This document shows positions 14,899 to 24,116 of a stretch of 64,000 nt of DNA, one piece after another. Source of the stretch: an uncultured Clostridia bacterium (GTDB lineage Bacteria; Bacillota; Clostridia; Peptostreptococcales; Anaerovoracaceae); NCBI GenBank assembly GCA_944386595.1, contig CALXBQ010000011.1:1-64000 (forward strand). The letters are read 5' to 3'. Numbering within the stretch: the first letter of the stretch is position 1; each line of letters starts with the position of its first letter. The notes below the pieces were generated by a model. It was not told the origin of the DNA, did not search any database, and worked only from the letters and a program-made list of their open reading frames with translations. The translations under genes were made by a program, and so were the position numbers.

Positions 14899-17862
14899 CT
14901 ACTCGATGCTCTTCAGCGACTCGGTCATGCTGATGCGCTGAAGCTTGAAGTACATGACGAACATGACGATGACGGCAAAGAGGAAGGTCAGCGCCACCGA
15001 GTAAACGTAGCTCGGCCAGACGAGTCTCGGCTCGAAGTATATCATATCCACTCGGATAAGGTTTATGACGAATGTGTGGAGTATTTTGCCAAGGCCCAGT
15101 CCCACCACCGCGCTGATTCCCGTCAGGAAGAAAATCTCGCGGAAAACGTAGGACGATGTCTCCCGGGCGTAGAAGCCCAGTACCTTGATGGTGGCAATCT
15201 CCCTTATGCGCTCTGTGATGTTGATATTGGTCAGGTTGTAGAGCACGATGAAAGCGAGGGCGCCTGCCGATATGACTATGAGAACTATTATGGCGTTAAG
15301 GCTTTCCATCATGGTGTTGACCCTGTCGCGGAACTCCGCGTTTATGCTGACCGCGGTCACTCCGGAGAGACTTCCCGTTTCCGAAGCGGCGGTGTACACG
15401 TTTTCGGAGTCGTGAACCTTGACGAAGGCCGTCTCGTATTCGGCGGTGATGCCCCATGCGTCCTTATACGTTTCCGGTGTCATGTAGACGTAGCCCATTA
15501 CGTAGTTGTCGCAAATGCCGCTTACCGTGAACTCGGCGCTGTGCATATCCATATCACGTAAGGTTACGGTGTCCCCGGGTTCAATCTTATATTCCTCGGC
15601 GTACTTCTTGCAGATTATCACCTGGCCGTCCTCAGGATAGGAAAGCTCTTCCCCGCCCCGGTGAAGGTCGATGAAGCCGTCAAGGGAGCCGCCTTCCGTC
15701 ACTATGAGAGTCATATTTTTTGCGGCGCTTCCCATAACCAGGTCGGCTGATTCCTGATGGACAAAGGCTGCAGGTTCGGCGTAGGAGGATATCTCCTCGT
15801 CAAACTCCTCCTGCTCCTCTTCCGAGCGGCCGTCTGAGAAGGTGACGGAATAGTCGTATGTGGAAATTTCATCGTACTGATAGTTAACTATATCCCTTAC
15901 GGAATCGTTGAGACCGAAGCCCGTAAGGAGAAGGGCCGTACAGCCGCTTACGCCGAGAACCATCATGAAGAAACGCTTTTTATAGCGGAAGATATTTCTG
16001 AAGGAAACCTTGTACAGGAAGCTCAAGTGATTCCAAATGAAGTGAATCCTCTCGAGGAGTATGCGCTTGCCGCTCTTCGGAGCTTTCGGTCTTATGAGCT
16101 CCGCCGGAACGATTCTGAAGTCGCCCAGGCAGGAGAACAGGGTCGCTCCCATGGAGCAAACAAGAGAAACGACTACGCACAGAACGGCAAGAGGACCGTT
16201 GAACACGTAGTTTATGGAATCGGAGAAGTCGTACATCATGCCGTAGGCGCTCCAGATTACCGTAGGGAATATTACCGTACCTCCCGCAAAGCCTGCGACG
16301 GAGCCGATGAGAGCGGCGCTGCCCGAGTAGAACAGATACTTTCCGAGAATCCGTCCGCTGCCGTAGCCCAAAGCCTTGAACACGCCGATCTGTGTTCTCT
16401 GCTCGTCCACCATTCTCGTCATTGTGGTCATGCATACGAGAGCAGCGACGAGGAAGAAGAATATAGGGAATATGGCGGCGATGCTGTCTACTATCTGAGA
16501 ATCGCTGTCAAAGCAAAGATAGCCTACGTTGCTCTCGCGGTTGAGGACGTACACTTCAGGGTTCTCGATGTCCTCTATATCCCTTTCCGCTTTTTCAAGT
16601 TCCTTTGCGGCATCGTCAAGCTCCGCCTTTGCCTCAGCGAATTCCCTGTCGGCCTCGGCCTTTGAGCTGTTATATTCGGCGCGGCCTGCGGCAAGATCCG
16701 CCTCTGCGGAATCAAGCTGAGCAAGTCCCGATTCTATCTGCTGAAGTCCCGACTGAACCTGAGCCTTGGAGGAATCGAGCCGGCTGCGGGCTGCGTCTAT
16801 CTGAGCCTGAGCCGCGGCGGCTTCCTCCGGACTCATGAAGTCCTTTGAAGCGTCAAGCTGGGCCTGCTGCTGGTCTATGCCCGCATACCCGGCGTTTATC
16901 TCCTCAAGAGATGCCTGAAGCTCGGTTCTCTGATTCTTAAGGGAAGCTCTGTTATTTTCTATCTCCTGCTCGCCGGACACTATGTCTGCAAGAGCGGACT
17001 GAAGCCGTGCTTCGGCGTCGGCTTTTTCGGCGTTGTACTCTGCGAGGCCTTCCTCGTATTCGGCTCTGCCTTCCTCAAGCTCTTTTCTCGCATCGTCGAC
17101 GATTTTTTCCCTTCTCAAATCTGCCGCTTCCTCTGCCGCCTTTGTCACGTCGTCCTCAAGGGCGTCGACTCCGTCGTTATATTCATCGGAATAGATAAGG
17201 CCCGGGATATCGGCGTCGATGTAGATTCCCGTAAAGTAGTCTGTGTCGAATCCTTCCGGGAGAATGTAAAAGAACGCGGAAACTGAACCGTCCCCTATGG
17301 AAGCGGTTCCGCGCTCGTAGTTCATATATAAAGGAGAGGCTGCAACGCCGACAACCTTGTATTCGTCGTATTTGAAGGCGTTCGTCGTATCCTCGCTGTT
17401 TTCTTTCGATATGGTGACAACGGAGCCTATGGCGCCGTCAACCGAACCGTCTCCCGTGTCAACGGCCTGCTTGTCTATGAGACACTCGTCCGCAGACTGA
17501 GGCATACGGCCCGCAAGGAGCTCAGGCCTGTTTATGTTTTCCGATATGGAAAGAGCCTTGTAGACGAGATCCGAGTCTCCCGAGGTTACGAGAACGTCGT
17601 AGGAGTTGTAGCCTTCGACTGTGGCATCGGGCAGAGCCTTCGCCACGTAGTCCACGGAATCCTCGTCGTAGCCCAGGGTTGACATGAGCTGGTAGTCGAA
17701 GAAGCGGCTCTCGTTCAGGTAGTCGTCGGCGGTGCTTACCATCTCGTCTCTGCACACTTTGAGGCCGGCAAAAAAGCCGACGCCCAGGGCTATGATGGCG
17801 AGAATGGCGATATATCTCCCGAGGGAGTTTTTAATTTCCCGAAGAGTTGATCTGAATAACAT
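14899..17862 (-). CDS. FtsX-like ABC permease with coiled-coil extracellular domain
   Basis: A 987-residue permease of the MacB/FtsX superfamily. One N-terminal membrane segment (about 17-37) is followed by a large extracellular region. Residues about 235-440 form a long heptad-rich coiled coil with many Glu, Ala and Lys, and no homology I recognise. Membrane helices then cluster at about 465-580 and 860-980. A second extracellular MacB-like domain lies between (about 660-840). This architecture is common in Clostridia as a two-gene unit with a LolD/MacB-type ATPase, here 10 bp upstream. A role in antimicrobial resistance, lipid handling or cell-wall signalling is possible. There is no adjacent two-component system. 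Confidence 0.85.
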   Translation of the reverse strand: MLFRSTLREIKNSLGRYIAILAIIALGVGFFAGLKVCRDEMVSTADDYLNESRFFDYQLMSTLGYDEDSVDYVAKALPDATVEGYNSYDVLVTSGDSDLVYKALSISENINRPELLAGRMPQSADECLIDKQAVDTGDGSVDGAIGSVVTISKENSEDTTNAFKYDEYKVVGVAASPLYMNYERGTASIGDGSVSAFFYILPEGFDTDYFTGIYIDADIPGLIYSDEYNDGVDALEDDVTKAAEEAADLRREKIVDDARKELEEGRAEYEEGLAEYNAEKADAEARLQSALADIVSGEQEIENNRASLKNQRTELQASLEEINAGYAGIDQQQAQLDASKDFMSPEEAAAAQAQIDAARSRLDSSKAQVQSGLQQIESGLAQLDSAEADLAAGRAEYNSSKAEADREFAEAKAELDDAAKELEKAERDIEDIENPEVYVLNRESNVGYLCFDSDSQIVDSIAAIFPIFFFLVAALVCMTTMTRMVDEQRTQIGVFKALGYGSGRILGKYLFYSGSAALIGSVAGFAGGTVIFPTVIWSAYGMMYDFSDSINYVFNGPLAVLCVVVSLVCSMGATLFSCLGDFRIVPAELIRPKAPKSGKRILLERIHFIWNHLSFLYKVSFRNIFRYKKRFFMMVLGVSGCTALLLTGFGLNDSVRDIVNYQYDEISTYDYSVTFSDGRSEEEQEEFDEEISSYAEPAAFVHQESADLVMGSAAKNMTLIVTEGGSLDGFIDLHRGGEELSYPEDGQVIICKKYAEEYKIEPGDTVTLRDMDMHSAEFTVSGICDNYVMGYVYMTPETYKDAWGITAEYETAFVKVHDSENVYTAASETGSLSGVTAVSINAEFRDRVNTMMESLNAIIVLIVISAGALAFIVLYNLTNINITERIREIATIKVLGFYARETSSYVFREIFFLTGISAVVGLGLGKILHTFVINLIRVDMIYFEPRLVWPSYVYSVALTFLFAVIVMFVMYFKLQRISMTESLKSIE

Positions 17863-17872
17863 GCCGATACAC

Positions 17873-18574
17873 CTACCACTCGATATCCTCTACAGGAATA
17901 ATGTTCGTATTTTTTTCAACGGAATACACGACCCCGCTCTTTACCTTTATGATGCGGTCCGCCATGGCGGTGAGAGCCTGGTTGTGGGTTATGATAATTA
18001 CGGTCATGCCGGTCTGCCTGCTGGTGTCCTGAAGAAGCTTGAGGACGGCCTTTCCGGTGTTGTAGTCCAGGGCGCCCGTAGGCTCGTCGCAGAGGAGAAG
18101 CTTTGGATTCTTGGCAAGGGCTCTTGCTATGGCGACTCTCTGCTGCTCTCCGCCTGAAAGCTGGGCCGGGAAATTGTTCTTTCTGTCCGAAAGCCCAACC
18201 ATATCGAGAACCTCCGAAGGCTTCAGAGGGTTTTTACAGATCTGGGTGGCCAGAGAAACGTTCTCCAGGGCCGTCAGGTTCTGGATGAGATTGTAGAACT
18301 GGAACACGAAGCCGATGTCGTACCTTCTGTAGGACGTAAGCTCTTTGCTGCTGAGGCCCGATATTTCACGGCCGTCGAGAAGGACTCTGCCTTCGGTGAG
18401 GGTATCCATTCCCCCGAGAATATTCAAAAGGGTGGTTTTGCCTGCGCCGGACGCGCCGACGATTACGCATATCTCGCCTTTTTCTATCTCAAAATCCGCA
18501 TCCCGGAGGGCCTCGATGGAAACCTCCCCGACGTGATAAACTTTCTTTACATGCTCAAATTTAACGTAGCTCAT
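17873..18574 (-). CDS. ABC transporter ATPase, MacB/LolD type
   Basis: A 233-residue stand-alone ATPase. Walker A is GASGAGKTT (about residues 39-47), the Q-loop sits in FVFQFYN, the signature is LSGGEQQR (about 140-147), Walker B is [12 protein letters not shown] and the H-loop ITHN. The CDEPTGALD and [13 protein letters not shown] sequences are typical of MacB/LolD ATPases that pair with FtsX-like permeases through mechanotransmission rather than transport through the membrane. It is the first gene of the minus-strand pair, with GGAGG before ATG and a good promoter upstream (18650-18622). All catalytic residues are present. Confidence 0.93.
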   Translation of the reverse strand: MSYVKFEHVKKVYHVGEVSIEALRDADFEIEKGEICVIVGASGAGKTTLLNILGGMDTLTEGRVLLDGREISGLSSKELTSYRRYDIGFVFQFYNLIQNLTALENVSLATQICKNPLKPSEVLDMVGLSDRKNNFPAQLSGGEQQRVAIARALAKNPKLLLCDEPTGALDYNTGKAVLKLLQDTSRQTGMTVIIITHNQALTAMADRIIKVKSGVVYSVEKNTNIIPVEDIEW

Positions 18575-18621
18575 ATGATTCCTCCGGCAGGCCTTGAGGG
18601 TCTGTCTTTTCTGTTAATGAT

Positions 18622-18650
18622 ATTATACTATCCTGCATTGCCATAATCAA
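18622..18650 (-). promoter_or_regulatory. Promoter of the MacB/FtsX-like ABC operon
   Basis: On the minus strand: TTGATT (18650-18645), 17-bp spacer, TATAAT (18627-18622). Confidence 0.8.
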
Positions 18651-18719
18651 AGGGATATTTTGTGAAGAAAGGGACTTCCGCAGGGGACAAAGGGTGCATA
18701 GTTGTCCTTTCTCGCGAAC

Positions 18720-18737
18720 ACCACAATATATTGTGGT
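18720..18737. promoter_or_regulatory. 18-bp perfect palindrome, candidate operator
   Basis: ACCACAATATATTGTGGT is perfectly self-complementary. It sits between the divergent ABC and mraZ promoters, 70 bp from the -35 of the former and 90 bp from that of the latter. It has no T run on either side, so it is not a terminator. The cognate regulator is unknown. Confidence 0.5.
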
Positions 18738-18826
18738 AAAGATGACAATTCGCCAAAAGAAGCATGCCGGTGGGGGGATTTTTCGAAAAAAACGGCCTTA
18801 AAATCCATATTATACCCATATTTACG

Positions 18827-18855
18827 TTGAAAAGTGGTGAGAAGTGGTGTAAAAT
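18827..18855 (+). promoter_or_regulatory. mraZ/dcw promoter overlapping two MraZ-like boxes
   Basis: TTGAAA (18827-18832), a 17-bp spacer and TAAAAT (18850-18855). The spacer is occupied by two direct repeats with period 10 bp, AAAGTGGTGA (18831-18840) and GAAGTGGTGT (18841-18850). They resemble the AAAGTG-type boxes to which MraZ binds in other Gram-positive-lineage bacteria, so autorepression is likely. Confidence 0.7.
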
Positions 18856-18904
18856 TTTTTTACGAAACTCGGAGTACTGTCTGAAATAATCGGAGGATGA
18901 GCAG

Positions 18905-19339
18905 ATGTTTATGGGCACATACAACAACTCAATAGATGCCAAGAACAGGCTCATCGTGCCGTCCAAGCACAGAGAGCAGCTGGGTGGACGCTGCGTTATC
19001 ACCAAGGGAATCGACAGATGCCTTTACATCTATCCCATGAGCGAATGGGACAGGCAGATGGAGAAGCTTTCGGCTCTTCCGGAGTCGGACCCCAAGGTAA
19101 GAGCATTTATACGCCACATGTGCGGAGACGCCGCCGAATGTGAATTCGACAAGCAGGGCCGCATCATCGTTCCGGGCGAGCTCAAGGAATACGCAGGACT
19201 TGACAAGAATCTCGTCACCATCGGAGCCATGCGCCGCATAGAGGTATGGGGAAAGGAAACGTGGGAATCTCCTGAAAACGACGAGAATAAGATGGACAGA
19301 AAAGAGATCGCCGAGACCCTTGCCGAATACGGCTTTTAA
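18905..19339 (+). CDS. mraZ: Transcriptional regulator MraZ
   Basis: A 144-residue protein with two tandem AbrB-like (SpoVT) domains: [19 protein letters not shown] (residues 6-24) and its repeat [19 protein letters not shown] (about 78-96). MraZ forms ring-shaped oligomers that bind direct repeats in its own promoter and control the dcw (division and cell wall) cluster it heads. The ribosome site CGGAGGATGAG lies before ATG 18905. The candidate boxes lie in the promoter spacer at 18831-18850. The length is typical. The gene is followed closely by rsmH, as in most bacteria. Confidence 0.96.
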   Translation: MFMGTYNNSIDAKNRLIVPSKHREQLGGRCVITKGIDRCLYIYPMSEWDRQMEKLSALPESDPKVRAFIRHMCGDAAECEFDKQGRIIVPGELKEYAGLDKNLVTIGAMRRIEVWGKETWESPENDENKMDRKEIAETLAEYGF

Positions 19340-19352
19340 GGGGGTGGGCGCC

Positions 19353-20288
19353 ATGGAATTCAGACATGTCCCGGTTCTCCTTGACGAATGCCTTGAAGGC
19401 CTTTCCATAAAGCCTGACGGAATCTACGTTGACGGAACCTTGGGAGGCGGCGGCCACGCGTCCGCCGTGTGCGAAAGACTTTCCGGTAGCGGAACGCTAA
19501 TAGGAATAGACCGGGATAGGGACGCCATAGACGCTGCGGGGAAGAGACTTGAAAACTATCCCTGCAGGAAGATATTCGTAAACAGAAACTACTCTGACAT
19601 AAAGGAAATATTAGAGGATAACGGTATAGACTCCATAGACGGAGCGCTTCTCGACCTGGGGGTGTCGTCCTTTCAGCTGGATAACGCCGAAAGAGGATTT
19701 TCCTACATGAACGACGCGCCTCTTGATATGAGAATGAACAGAGATGATTCTCTTACTGCAAAGGATGTAGTCAACGGTTATTCCAGAGCGGATCTCACCC
19801 GCATCATCTCCGTCTACGGAGAGGAAAGGTGGGCTTCCAGGATAGCCTCTTTCATAGAGGAGGCCAGAAAGGAAAAGCCCATAGAGACGACGGGGGAGCT
19901 GACCGAGATAATAAAGGCGGCAATTCCCGCTTCCGCAAGGAGAACGGGGCCCCATCCCGCCAAGAGAACATTTCAGGCCATAAGAATAGAAGTAAACGAA
20001 GAGCTTACCCGGCTGGAAAAGGCCCTTGAGGATTTCTGCGACGTCTTATCCCCCGGCGGCAGGCTTTGCGTAATATCCTTTCATTCCCTTGAGGACAGAA
20101 TAGTTAAAGACGTGATGGCAAGGCGCGCGGATCCGTGCACCTGTCCTCCGGACATTCCGGTATGCGTGTGCGGCAAGGTGGCCGACATAAAAAAGATAAC
20201 CAGAAAGCCGGTAGTTCCCTCCGGGGAGGAGCAGGAGGATAATCCGAGAGCCAGAAGCGCCAAGCTGAGAATTTGTGAGAAGATTTGA
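19353..20288 (+). CDS. rsmH: 16S rRNA (cytosine1402-N4)-methyltransferase
   Basis: A 311-residue S-adenosylmethionine-dependent enzyme that methylates C1402 of 16S rRNA in the ribosomal P site. [13 protein letters not shown] (residues 5-17) and the SAM-binding [10 protein letters not shown] (about 28-37) are hallmark sequences. [26 protein letters not shown] and [13 protein letters not shown] follow in the expected order. I start at ATG 19353, preceded by AAGGGGGTG. An upstream in-frame ATG at 19320 overlaps mraZ and lacks a ribosome site. It is the second gene of the dcw cluster. Confidence 0.96.
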   Translation: MEFRHVPVLLDECLEGLSIKPDGIYVDGTLGGGGHASAVCERLSGSGTLIGIDRDRDAIDAAGKRLENYPCRKIFVNRNYSDIKEILEDNGIDSIDGALLDLGVSSFQLDNAERGFSYMNDAPLDMRMNRDDSLTAKDVVNGYSRADLTRIISVYGEERWASRIASFIEEARKEKPIETTGELTEIIKAAIPASARRTGPHPAKRTFQAIRIEVNEELTRLEKALEDFCDVLSPGGRLCVISFHSLEDRIVKDVMARRADPCTCPPDIPVCVCGKVADIKKITRKPVVPSGEEQEDNPRARSAKLRICEKI

Positions 20289-20298
20289 GGAGTCGGTA

Positions 20299-20625
20299 AT
20301 GCAGATGCAGGCTAAGAAGAAAATGTTAATAATGATAGCTGCCATAGGCGTGATTCTGATCGCCCTGGTAGTGCTCACCGCCTACGCTGCAGAGCTTAAG
20401 TGCACCAACAACGAGCTGGCAGGCAGAAGCGAAGCTCTTCAGGGAGAGATAGATACGCTTAACGTAAAGCTGAAGGCCACCAACAGCGTGGCATACATAG
20501 AAAATATGGCGACTGAGAAGCTCGGTATGGTATATCCGGACGAGACCCAGTGCGTATATCTTTCTGAGGACGAAGTCCCTAAAGGGGATCTGGCTATGAT
20601 TATCAAGGAAAACGCCTACAGTTAG
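20299..20625 (+). CDS. ftsL: FtsL/DivIC-like septum formation initiator
   Basis: A 108-residue bitopic membrane protein: a short cytoplasmic Lys-rich N-terminus, one membrane helix (about residues 10-32), an extracellular coiled coil (about 38-70, ELAGRSEALQGEIDTLNVKL) and a C-terminal segment with NMATEKLGMVYPDETQCVYL. This matches FtsL/DivIC proteins, which bridge DivIB and the septal PBP/FtsW complex. Position between rsmH and the division PBP is the classical ftsL position. I start at ATG 20299, after GGAGTCGG. An upstream ATG (20275) lies inside rsmH. Sequence similarity in this family is low, so the name rests mainly on context. Confidence 0.8.
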   Translation: MQMQAKKKMLIMIAAIGVILIALVVLTAYAAELKCTNNELAGRSEALQGEIDTLNVKLKATNSVAYIENMATEKLGMVYPDETQCVYLSEDEVPKGDLAMIIKENAYS

Positions 20626-20643
20626 GCGAGAGTAAATGGGCAT

Positions 20644-20686
20644 ATGAAACCGGGCAACTGAATAAAAACAGCATGTCCGGTTTTTT
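20644..20686 (+). other. Hairpin between ftsL and the PBP gene
   Basis: AAACCGG pairs with CCGGTTT around a loop of more than 20 nt, followed by further T. A weak terminator is possible, so the PBP gene may be expressed at a lower level or from readthrough. Confidence 0.4.
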
Positions 20687-20704
20687 AAGTAAACGGGGAA
20701 ATGA

Positions 20705-22705
20705 ATGGCAAAGGTTAAGGAAAAGAACAAAAACAGAATGCTTTTCGCCTTCGGAGCCATGGCGCTTCTCATGGCTCTGCTCATAGTGAGAGTTGCCTGG
20801 ATACAGATAGTAAACGGCGAAGAGTATACGGATATAGCCATAGATCAGCAGACCAGCGACATACCCATTGAGGCAAAGCGCGGTTCCATATTTGACCGCA
20901 ACGGCGAGGAGCTTGCAAGCAGCGCCACCTGCTATACCCTCTGGGTGAGGCCGGCTCAGTTTACGAGCCAGTATAAGGGCGGAAAGGCTGCGGAGGAGGC
21001 TCAGAAGCTTGCCGTCATTCTGGATACGGACGCGGCAGAGCTGGAAGAAAAGATGACCGACACGGAAAACGTGCTGGTAAGGCTCGTGGACGGACTGGAA
21101 AAAGAAACGGCGGACAAGATCAAGGAGCTTGAGATAACCGGTACCGAAATTTCTGAGGGTACCGAAAGATTCTATCCCAACGATAACTTCGCATCGGTGC
21201 TTCTGGGAAGCGTAAATGCGGAAGGAACCGGAAGAAGCGGCATAGAGCAGCAGTACGACGAGTACTTAAGCGGCGTTGCCGGAAGATGGGTAAAGAATAC
21301 CGATATAAACGGAAATACCCTTTCCTACGGAGAAAAGGCATACTACCAGGCCGAAAACGGTCTCAACGTTGTGCTTACCGTGGACGAGGTGCTCCAGCAC
21401 TACATGGAGGACGCTCTGAGAAACGGTATGGAAGAGACGGGAGCAAAGGGAGCATGGGGAATGGCTATGGATCCGGAAACGGGAGAGATCCTTGCCATGA
21501 GCGTGCTTCCGGGCTTTGATCCCAACGATGCAACCACACCTCTTTTAGACGACAAGGAAATGGAGGAGTTCAAGAAGCTTTCCGGCGAAGAGCAGAGCGC
21601 GTATCTGTCACAGATGTGGAGAAATCCTCTCGTAAGCGACGTGTACGAGCCCGGCTCCACTTTAAAGCTTGTCACCGCTTCGGCGATGCTTGAGGAGAGG
21701 CTTGCGACTCCCAATACCACGTACAGCTGCGCAGGTTCATACGTCGTGAGCGGCGTGAGACTTAACTGCTGGGGAGCGGCCCACGGAACGCAGACTTTGA
21801 CCGAGGCCGTAGGAAATTCCTGCAACCCCGCTCACATGCAGATGGCCCTCCAGATGGGAAAGGATACATATTACGAGTATCTGGACCTGTTCGGCCTTAC
21901 CACGACCACGGGCATCGACCTTCCTGCGGAGAGCGGGTCCATAGTTCAGGCCAAGGATGCCATAGGTCCCGTTGAACTTGCCACCATGGGATTTGGTCAC
22001 GGCGTGGCGATTACTCCGGTTCAGCTGATTTCGGCCATAAGCGCCATAGGAAATGACGGAATGCTCGTAAGGCCTCACGTTGTGAAGGAACTTACGGACT
22101 CCGAAGGAAACGTGGTCAAGTCATTCGGAACCGAGACCATAAAGCAGGTTATTTCCGAGACTACGGCGTCCGAGATGTGCAGGATAATGGAACTTGAGGT
22201 TTCAAAATACGGCGGTTCGGCCGCGAAGATAGACGGGTACAGCATAGGCGGAAAGACGGGTACGGCGTACAAGGCGACGGGAGGAGAGTACAGCAATGAG
22301 ACCTATTCATCATTCGTATGTATGTCTCCTATGGACGACGCCAAGATAGCCGTGCTCGTAGTAATGGATACGCCTACGAAATCCATATACGGAAGTGCTA
22401 CGGCGGCGCCTGTTGCCAGAAACTTTCTGGAAAAGGCCCTGCCTTACATGGGAATAAATCCTCAGTACGAGGACGGTAAGAGCGGCTCCGCGGGAGGCGG
22501 ATACTCCTACGTTCCCGACGTTACGGGAATGACATTTGCAAAGGCCGAGACGGCTCTTGCGGAAGCGGGAATCGACTACGAGATAGTTCCGGCGGCCGAC
22601 AAGGACGAAAAGGAAGAGCTGAAGGATCAGAAGGTGGTCGACCAGTACCCTAAGGGCGGAAAGAAGATAAACAAGGACAGCAAAGTATACCTTTACAGAG
22701 AGTAG
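20705..22705 (+). CDS. SpoVD/FtsI-like class B penicillin-binding protein with PASTA domain
   Basis: A 666-residue class B transpeptidase anchored by one N-terminal helix (about residues 10-32). The dimerisation domain follows (RGSIFDRNGEELA near 59-71). The transpeptidase domain carries STLK (active Ser, about 318), SCN (about 374) and KTG (about 515). A single PASTA domain (about 600-665, YVPDVTGMTFAKAETAL) closes the protein. It cross-links peptidoglycan, working with the SEDS polymerase FtsW at 26474. In spore formers a paralogue at this position is SpoVD, and one PASTA domain fits that. I cannot tell vegetative FtsI from SpoVD by sequence alone. murE, usually next, is missing. Confidence 0.9.
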   Translation: MAKVKEKNKNRMLFAFGAMALLMALLIVRVAWIQIVNGEEYTDIAIDQQTSDIPIEAKRGSIFDRNGEELASSATCYTLWVRPAQFTSQYKGGKAAEEAQKLAVILDTDAAELEEKMTDTENVLVRLVDGLEKETADKIKELEITGTEISEGTERFYPNDNFASVLLGSVNAEGTGRSGIEQQYDEYLSGVAGRWVKNTDINGNTLSYGEKAYYQAENGLNVVLTVDEVLQHYMEDALRNGMEETGAKGAWGMAMDPETGEILAMSVLPGFDPNDATTPLLDDKEMEEFKKLSGEEQSAYLSQMWRNPLVSDVYEPGSTLKLVTASAMLEERLATPNTTYSCAGSYVVSGVRLNCWGAAHGTQTLTEAVGNSCNPAHMQMALQMGKDTYYEYLDLFGLTTTTGIDLPAESGSIVQAKDAIGPVELATMGFGHGVAITPVQLISAISAIGNDGMLVRPHVVKELTDSEGNVVKSFGTETIKQVISETTASEMCRIMELEVSKYGGSAAKIDGYSIGGKTGTAYKATGGEYSNETYSSFVCMSPMDDAKIAVLVVMDTPTKSIYGSATAAPVARNFLEKALPYMGINPQYEDGKSGSAGGGYSYVPDVTGMTFAKAETALAEAGIDYEIVPAADKDEKEELKDQKVVDQYPKGGKKINKDSKVYLYRE

Positions 22706-22718
22706 AGGAGAAGGATAT

Positions 22719-24089
22719 ATGAGGAAGCTTACATCGGAAGAGATAGCCCGTGCCGCGGGAGGCAGGCTCATAAGAGGAGGCGGAATGGAAACGGCGACGG
22801 AGGTCGTAATAGATTCCAGGGAAGCCGGAAGCGGCAAAGTGTTCTTTGCTATAAAGGGACAGGTTCACGACGCTCACAAATTCATACCGGACGTTGTAAA
22901 TTCGGGCTGCCGGATAGTTGTGGTTTCCGATGAATCAAAGGCTCCCGAAGGATGCGACGTGATTCTCGCAGACGATACGCTGAAGGCTCTTCAGAACCTG
23001 GCGGCGTATTACATGAGAACTCTCGACATTAAAACCGTGGCCGTCACGGGAAGCGTGGGAAAGACGAGCACCAGAGACCTGATATACGCTGGACTTTCCT
23101 CAAAATACAGGACGGCGCGCAGCAGAAAAAACTTCAACAACCAGTTCGGAGTTCCCCTGACGGTTCTCGCCCTTGACGGAACGGAAGAAGCTGCCGTCAT
23201 AGAGATGGGCATGGAGCATAAGGGGGAAATACACCGGCTTGCGGACATAGTCCGCCCCCATATAGGAGTCATCACCAATATCGGAATATCCCATATGGAA
23301 AACCTGGGAAGCAGAGAGGGTATAAGGGACGCCAAGCTGGAGATTACGGATTTCTTCACGACGGAAAACACTCTCGTAATCGACGGCGCCGACGATATGC
23401 TTAAGGACCTTAAATCGGATTCATACGGAATAGTCAGGGTGGGAAGCTGCCCGGACGCCGCAGTATCCGTGGACGGGATTACGGATAAAGGCGCCCTGGG
23501 CGTCGACGTAAAGCTTACGGCCTTCGGAAAAAAGACCGACGTTCACCTGAAGATTCCGGGAGCTCACAACGGAATCAATCTTGCCCTGGCCGTGGCCGCG
23601 TGCAGTCTTATGGGTGTTGATCCTTCAGACGCCGCAAAGGCTATGGAAAAGGCGGAGCTTACGGGAAACAGGCTGAAGGTTTCCGATGCAGGAGGAATTA
23701 CGGTAATAGACGATTCATATAACGCTGCTCCGGCGTCGATGAAGTCCGCTGTAAAGACACTTATGGCAACGGCCGGAAAGCGGCGGATTGCAGTATTTGC
23801 GGGAATGGCGGAGCTGGGAGAAAACTCCCGGGCACTTCACGAGGAAGTCGGCGAGTTCGCGGCGGAAGAAGGGGTGGACCTGCTGATAACCATAGGGGAA
23901 AATGCCGAAGGAATAAAGGCGGGAGCCGAGAGAAAGAATATTAAATCGGCAGTCCACTTTGAGAAGAGAGACGACATTTACCCGGAAATAGAAAAGATTT
24001 TTGCGCCGGGAGACGTTATCCTCATCAAGGGCTCCAGGGTAATGGAGCTGGAGAAGCTTACGGAAAAGATTCACGAAATGATGAAATAA
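22719..24089 (+). CDS. murF: UDP-MurNAc-tripeptide:D-Ala-D-Ala ligase
   Basis: A 456-residue Mur ligase that adds D-Ala-D-Ala to the UDP-MurNAc-tripeptide in the cytoplasm, completing the pentapeptide precursor. The N-terminal domain carries VIDSREAGSGKVFFAIKG (about residues 29-46), which contacts the nucleotide. The ATP-binding loop is VTGSVGKTST (about 108-117), and KNFNNQFGVPLT, AVIEMGM, ITNIGISHMENLGS and DDSYNAAPASM follow, all MurF-typical. Ribosome site GAGAAGG. It directly follows the PBP gene by 13 bp. Confidence 0.95.
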   Translation: MRKLTSEEIARAAGGRLIRGGGMETATEVVIDSREAGSGKVFFAIKGQVHDAHKFIPDVVNSGCRIVVVSDESKAPEGCDVILADDTLKALQNLAAYYMRTLDIKTVAVTGSVGKTSTRDLIYAGLSSKYRTARSRKNFNNQFGVPLTVLALDGTEEAAVIEMGMEHKGEIHRLADIVRPHIGVITNIGISHMENLGSREGIRDAKLEITDFFTTENTLVIDGADDMLKDLKSDSYGIVRVGSCPDAAVSVDGITDKGALGVDVKLTAFGKKTDVHLKIPGAHNGINLALAVAACSLMGVDPSDAAKAMEKAELTGNRLKVSDAGGITVIDDSYNAAPASMKSAVKTLMATAGKRRIAVFAGMAELGENSRALHEEVGEFAAEEGVDLLITIGENAEGIKAGAERKNIKSAVHFEKRDDIYPEIEKIFAPGDVILIKGSRVMELEKLTEKIHEMMK

Positions 24090-24116
24090 ATTTTAAGAAA
24101 GAAAAGGTTTGGTCAA

